A stretch of 6,803 nt of DNA from Thermoplasmata archaeon. GTDB lineage: Archaea; Thermoplasmatota; Thermoplasmata; WALJ01. The position numbers and the translations under genes are program-made. Shown piece after piece: positions 5,150-6,803 of this stretch (the stretch's first letter is position 1; the number at the start of each line of letters is the position of its first letter). Below the pieces are notes generated by a model that saw only the letters and a list, made by a program, of their open reading frames with translations, made no database searches and was not told the origin of the DNA. The DNA is taken from assembly GCA_015522885.1 (NCBI GenBank), contig WALJ01000176.1:1-6803 (forward strand), given 5' to 3'.

Positions 5150-6452
5150 TCCCCCTGAGCTTTTCCATGTGCCTTATCCTCTTTTCTATGAGCTCCTTCT
5201 TTCCTATGTCATGCCTGCTGAAGACATCCCCCTTAACATGGCTGAGTGCTCTCTCCGCCATCTCTTCGGCTTTTTCTATGTCATCGTCTATTCCCAACAC
5301 CGCAAGGGTTCTGGATGAAGTTGTGTATATCTGTCCTTTATCATCATTCACGGATGCGTAGAACAGCTCCGCACCCTCTCTTTTAATGGCCTCCTCGTCC
5401 ACCTCCACAGGCACATTCGCCTTTGACTGTACGCCGTATCCCTCCGGAACCACATACTTGCACACCGTGGCCTTTCTCATGAACTCCGCTCCGCTCAGTT
5501 CTCCGTCAGCTATGGCCTCGGAAATCTCGGTCAGAGGTGTTTCCAACAGAGAAAGGACATTCATCGCTTCCGGGTCTCCGAATCTGGCATTGAACTCTAT
5601 TATCTTGGGACCCTGCGCAGTGAGCATGAACTGGCCGTAGAGTATTCCTTTGTACGGGTTTCCATCCGTTTCCATCGCTCGAACGACTTTTTTCATTATT
5701 CGGAGAGCATGCTCATAATCGCTTTCTTTCACGAAAGGCAGCCTGTGGTTCTCCATGGAATATGAGCCCATACCTCCTGTGTTCGGCCCTTTATCTCCTT
5801 CATAGGCCCTTTTGTGGTCCTGAACAAGGGGCATCGGAACGAGATTCGAGCCGTCGACGAAGGCCTGAAGCGTGAACTCCTCTCCTTTCAGCCTCTCTTC
5901 TATCACCGCCTTTCCACCGCCGTAACCCTCGAAAATCCGCCTGAGATAATCCAGAGCTTCGCCCTCGTCCTTCAGGTGCTCGCCGAAGACCTTCGCACCC
6001 TTGCCTCCCGTTAGACCCGTCGGCTTTATCACGAAATCGCCTATTTCTTCGATGGCGCTCTTCCCTTCTTCCATGTTCTCGGCAACCCTGTATTTGACCG
6101 TTCCCTCTATTCCGTGCCGTTCCATCAGGGAGCGCATGTACTCTTTCGATGTTTCTATCCTTGCGGCAGATTTGACGGGTCCGACAGAGGGTATCCCTGC
6201 ATCTTGGAGCGCATCCGCGAGGCCGACCTCAAGGGGAGCTTCGGGGCCTATGAATGCCATGTCAACCCTTCCTTTCGCCCATGAGACAACAGAACTTATC
6301 TCCTTCTCATCGACTATCACCGCTTCCTCGGATATCCGGTATATTCCGGGGTTTCTGTTCTTCATTACCGAGTATATCTTCGCCCCGCTTCTTTTCAGGG
6401 CCCTTGCTATGGCGTGCTCTCTCGCTCCGCCGCCGACTACGAGAACCTTCAT
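5130..6452 (-). CDS. purD: Phosphoribosylamine-glycine ligase (GAR synthetase)
   Basis: This 440-residue ATP-grasp enzyme catalyses the second step of de novo purine synthesis: phosphoribosylamine plus glycine plus ATP gives glycinamide ribonucleotide. The N-domain starts MKVLVVGGGAREHAIA (1-16) with the conserved GGxxREHA. FIGPEAPLEVGLAD (67-80) closes it, SKEYMR (102-107) begins the A domain, and the ATP-grasp region has VIKPTGLTGGKGAKV (141-155) and IEERLKGEEFT (184-194). The glycine and phosphate region is DHKRAYEGDKGPNTGGMGSY (212-231). The metal-binding motif IIEFNARFGDPE (284-295) contains Glu286 and Asn288. The C-domain (about 325-430) is complete, so length and motifs indicate a working monofunctional enzyme, not the fused PurD-PurM type. 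It heads an operon with the M20 and Trm112-like genes. No other pur genes are visible. The start is fixed by the canonical N-terminus; no Shine-Dalgarno is seen. Confidence 0.97.
   Translation of the reverse strand: MKVLVVGGGAREHAIARALKRSGAKIYSVMKNRNPGIYRISEEAVIVDEKEISSVVSWAKGRVDMAFIGPEAPLEVGLADALQDAGIPSVGPVKSAARIETSKEYMRSLMERHGIEGTVKYRVAENMEEGKSAIEEIGDFVIKPTGLTGGKGAKVFGEHLKDEGEALDYLRRIFEGYGGGKAVIEERLKGEEFTLQAFVDGSNLVPMPLVQDHKRAYEGDKGPNTGGMGSYSMENHRLPFVKESDYEHALRIMKKVVRAMETDGNPYKGILYGQFMLTAQGPKIIEFNARFGDPEAMNVLSLLETPLTEISEAIADGELSGAEFMRKATVCKYVVPEGYGVQSKANVPVEVDEEAIKREGAELFYASVNDDKGQIYTTSSRTLAVLGIDDDIEKAEEMAERALSHVKGDVFSRHDIGKKELIEKRIRHMEKLRGNANRRN
5150..5156 (-). promoter_or_regulatory. Closely spaced Shine-Dalgarno-like tract of the M20 gene
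   Basis: AGGGGGA on the minus strand directly abuts the ATG at 5149, inside the end of purD. The spacing is shorter than usual, so initiation may depend on ribosomes finishing purD 20 bp downstream. Confidence 0.35.
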
Positions 6453-6454
6453 GG

Positions 6455-6483
6455 AATCACATTTACCCGATTCGGATGTGATT
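6455..6483. promoter_or_regulatory. Candidate operator: inverted repeat at the purD promoter
   Basis: AATCACAT (6455-6462) and ATGTGATT (6476-6483) are exact reverse complements with a 13-nt spacer. The site fills the space between the purD ATG and its TATA-like box and touches both, covering the predicted transcription start. Its place fits a repressor site, but 8-bp arms at this spacing are expected a few times by chance in a window of this size. Confidence 0.4.
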
Positions 6484-6488
6484 TAAAA
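6482..6488 (-). promoter_or_regulatory. TATA-like box of the purD operon
   Basis: TTTTAAA on the minus strand is centred about 33 nt before the purD ATG. Usual archaeal spacing puts transcription start near 6459-6460, giving a leader of about 7 nt, slightly longer than the leaderless starts elsewhere in the window. Confidence 0.5.
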
Positions 6489-6510
6489 GTTTATTGTCGG
6501 GTGAGGCTCC

Positions 6511-6555
6511 GGGACAAAATTGTGTTCGGATAGAGGTGCGGGATAATTTTGTCCC
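6511..6555. repeat. 11-bp inverted repeat, possible insertion-sequence end
   Basis: GGGACAAAATT (6511-6521) and AATTTTGTCCC (6545-6555) are exact reverse complements separated by 23 nt. The repeat lies between the purD promoter and the end of the transposase-like fragment. Position beyond a transposase stop codon fits a terminal inverted repeat, or two nested ends; a large palindromic operator upstream of purD is the alternative. Confidence 0.55.
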
Positions 6556-6601
6556 AATGCCGGAAATGTTGTAGAGTACGCTTATTTTTTCGCTTACTTT
6601 C

Positions 6602-6625
6602 GCCCTTTGCATGAAGTTAAAGGGC
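6602..6625. repeat. Small hairpin over the end of the transposase-like frame
   Basis: GCCCTTT (6602-6608) and AAAGGGC (6619-6625) can pair around a 10-nt loop. The minus-strand stop codon of the transposase-like frame (6617-6619) lies in the loop and stem. Just to the left, CGCTTATTTTTT and CGCTTACTTTCG form an imperfect tandem repeat. A role in transcript ending is possible but not shown. Confidence 0.3.
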
Positions 6626-6803
6626 TCTCACCAGAGATTGGAGCGCATCTCTGTCGATAAACCCATCGCTTATTCCTCCTTTTTCATTCTTCTCTGAAAT
6701 TGAGAAAATCATACCGTTCTCTTCAGTTTTCGGTCTTCGATTCTTCTTCAACACAGGAATCTCTCCTGTCTCTCGATATTCCTTGAGAATCTGCTGAACT
6801 CTC
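6617..6803 (-). pseudogene. Transposase remnant (helix-turn-helix part), degenerate, cut by window edge
   Basis: Minus-strand frame open from the window edge to a TAA at 6617-6619, 61 codons. The first part, VQQILKEYRETGEIP followed shortly by NRRPK, closely resembles the end of the helix-turn-helix region and the basic GRPK-type linker of archaeal transposases with an rve (DDE) core. After this point the frame no longer looks like a transposase: the DDE core is absent and only about 35 unconvincing residues follow. A neighbouring frame at 6648-6683 reads KRRNKRWVYRQR, similar to the KRRKWVRYER stretch just before the core in this family, but it is preceded by stop codons. An internal deletion plus frameshift would explain both. 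Most of the N-terminus lies outside the window. The IS family (IS481-like, IS630-like) is not determined. Confidence 0.5.

Noticed and set aside
4007..5361. Several plus-strand open frames of 86-177 codons
   Set aside because: All lie antisense to the M20 and purD genes, whose catalytic motifs are intact; the frames have no TATA box at leaderless spacing and no domain.
6001..6486. 161-codon plus-strand frame
   Set aside because: It is antisense to the ATP-grasp and N-domains of purD and ends in the purD promoter; no homologous pattern seen.
150..6540. 11-mer ATAGAGGTGCG at 6530-6540 with its reverse complement at 150-160
   Set aside because: About ten shared 11-mers are expected by chance in a window of this size counting both orientations, and similarity does not extend convincingly.
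1..6803. CRISPR array, defence island or integrated element
   Set aside because: No regularly spaced direct repeats, no cas, toxin-antitoxin or restriction genes, and no integrase or attachment site were visible; only the right-end transposase remnant is mobile-element-like.

Overview
The window looks like a piece of an archaeal chromosome, most likely from a Thermoplasmata-type euryarchaeon. The assignment rests on gene content and promoter layout, not on any search. Archaeal traits are TATA boxes centred about 24-26 nt before start codons that lack a Shine-Dalgarno (leaderless mRNAs), a 55-residue Trm112 zinc ribbon, a DUF447 flavoprotein-like gene, and a winged-helix/NTPase fusion of a kind common in that lineage. 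Most of the window is ordinary housekeeping sequence with tightly packed genes. The right end (about 6500-6803) is different: it holds inverted repeats and what looks like a decayed transposase.

Layout from left to right. (1) 2-109 (+) is the C-terminal tail of a winged-helix regulator, followed by a convergent gap with a near-perfect 21-bp palindrome at 207-227. (2) 236-2495 is a minus-strand block read from right to left: a three-helix membrane protein with a sequon-rich outer domain (1830-2495), a MIP18/DUF59 Fe-S assembly protein (1390-1692), ScpB (822-1358) and a DUF447 protein (236-817). The first three each have their own TATA box; DUF447 is coupled to scpB by a 4-nt gap and a good Shine-Dalgarno. 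(3) 2693-3886 (+) is a winged-helix plus STAND/AAA-type NTPase, divergent from the membrane protein. It ends where a second effector domain would normally begin. (4) 3883-6452 is a minus-strand operon read as purD, then an M20 metallopeptidase, then a Trm112-like zinc ribbon, with 20-bp and 8-bp gene overlaps. The Trm112 gene ends inside the stop codon of the convergent NTPase gene. (5) 6453-6803 holds the purD promoter, two inverted repeats and a transposase remnant running off the window edge.

The genes belong to separate systems: purine synthesis (PurD), chromosome organisation (ScpB), Fe-S maturation (MIP18), methyltransferase activation (Trm112) and amide hydrolysis (M20). I see no defence system, CRISPR array, tRNA, rRNA or previously undescribed multi-gene system. 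The points most worth checking are the clean split between leaderless first genes and Shine-Dalgarno-led internal genes, the overlapped short trm112 gene, the C-terminally short NTPase, the palindromes at promoters and gene ends, and the degenerate insertion-sequence end.
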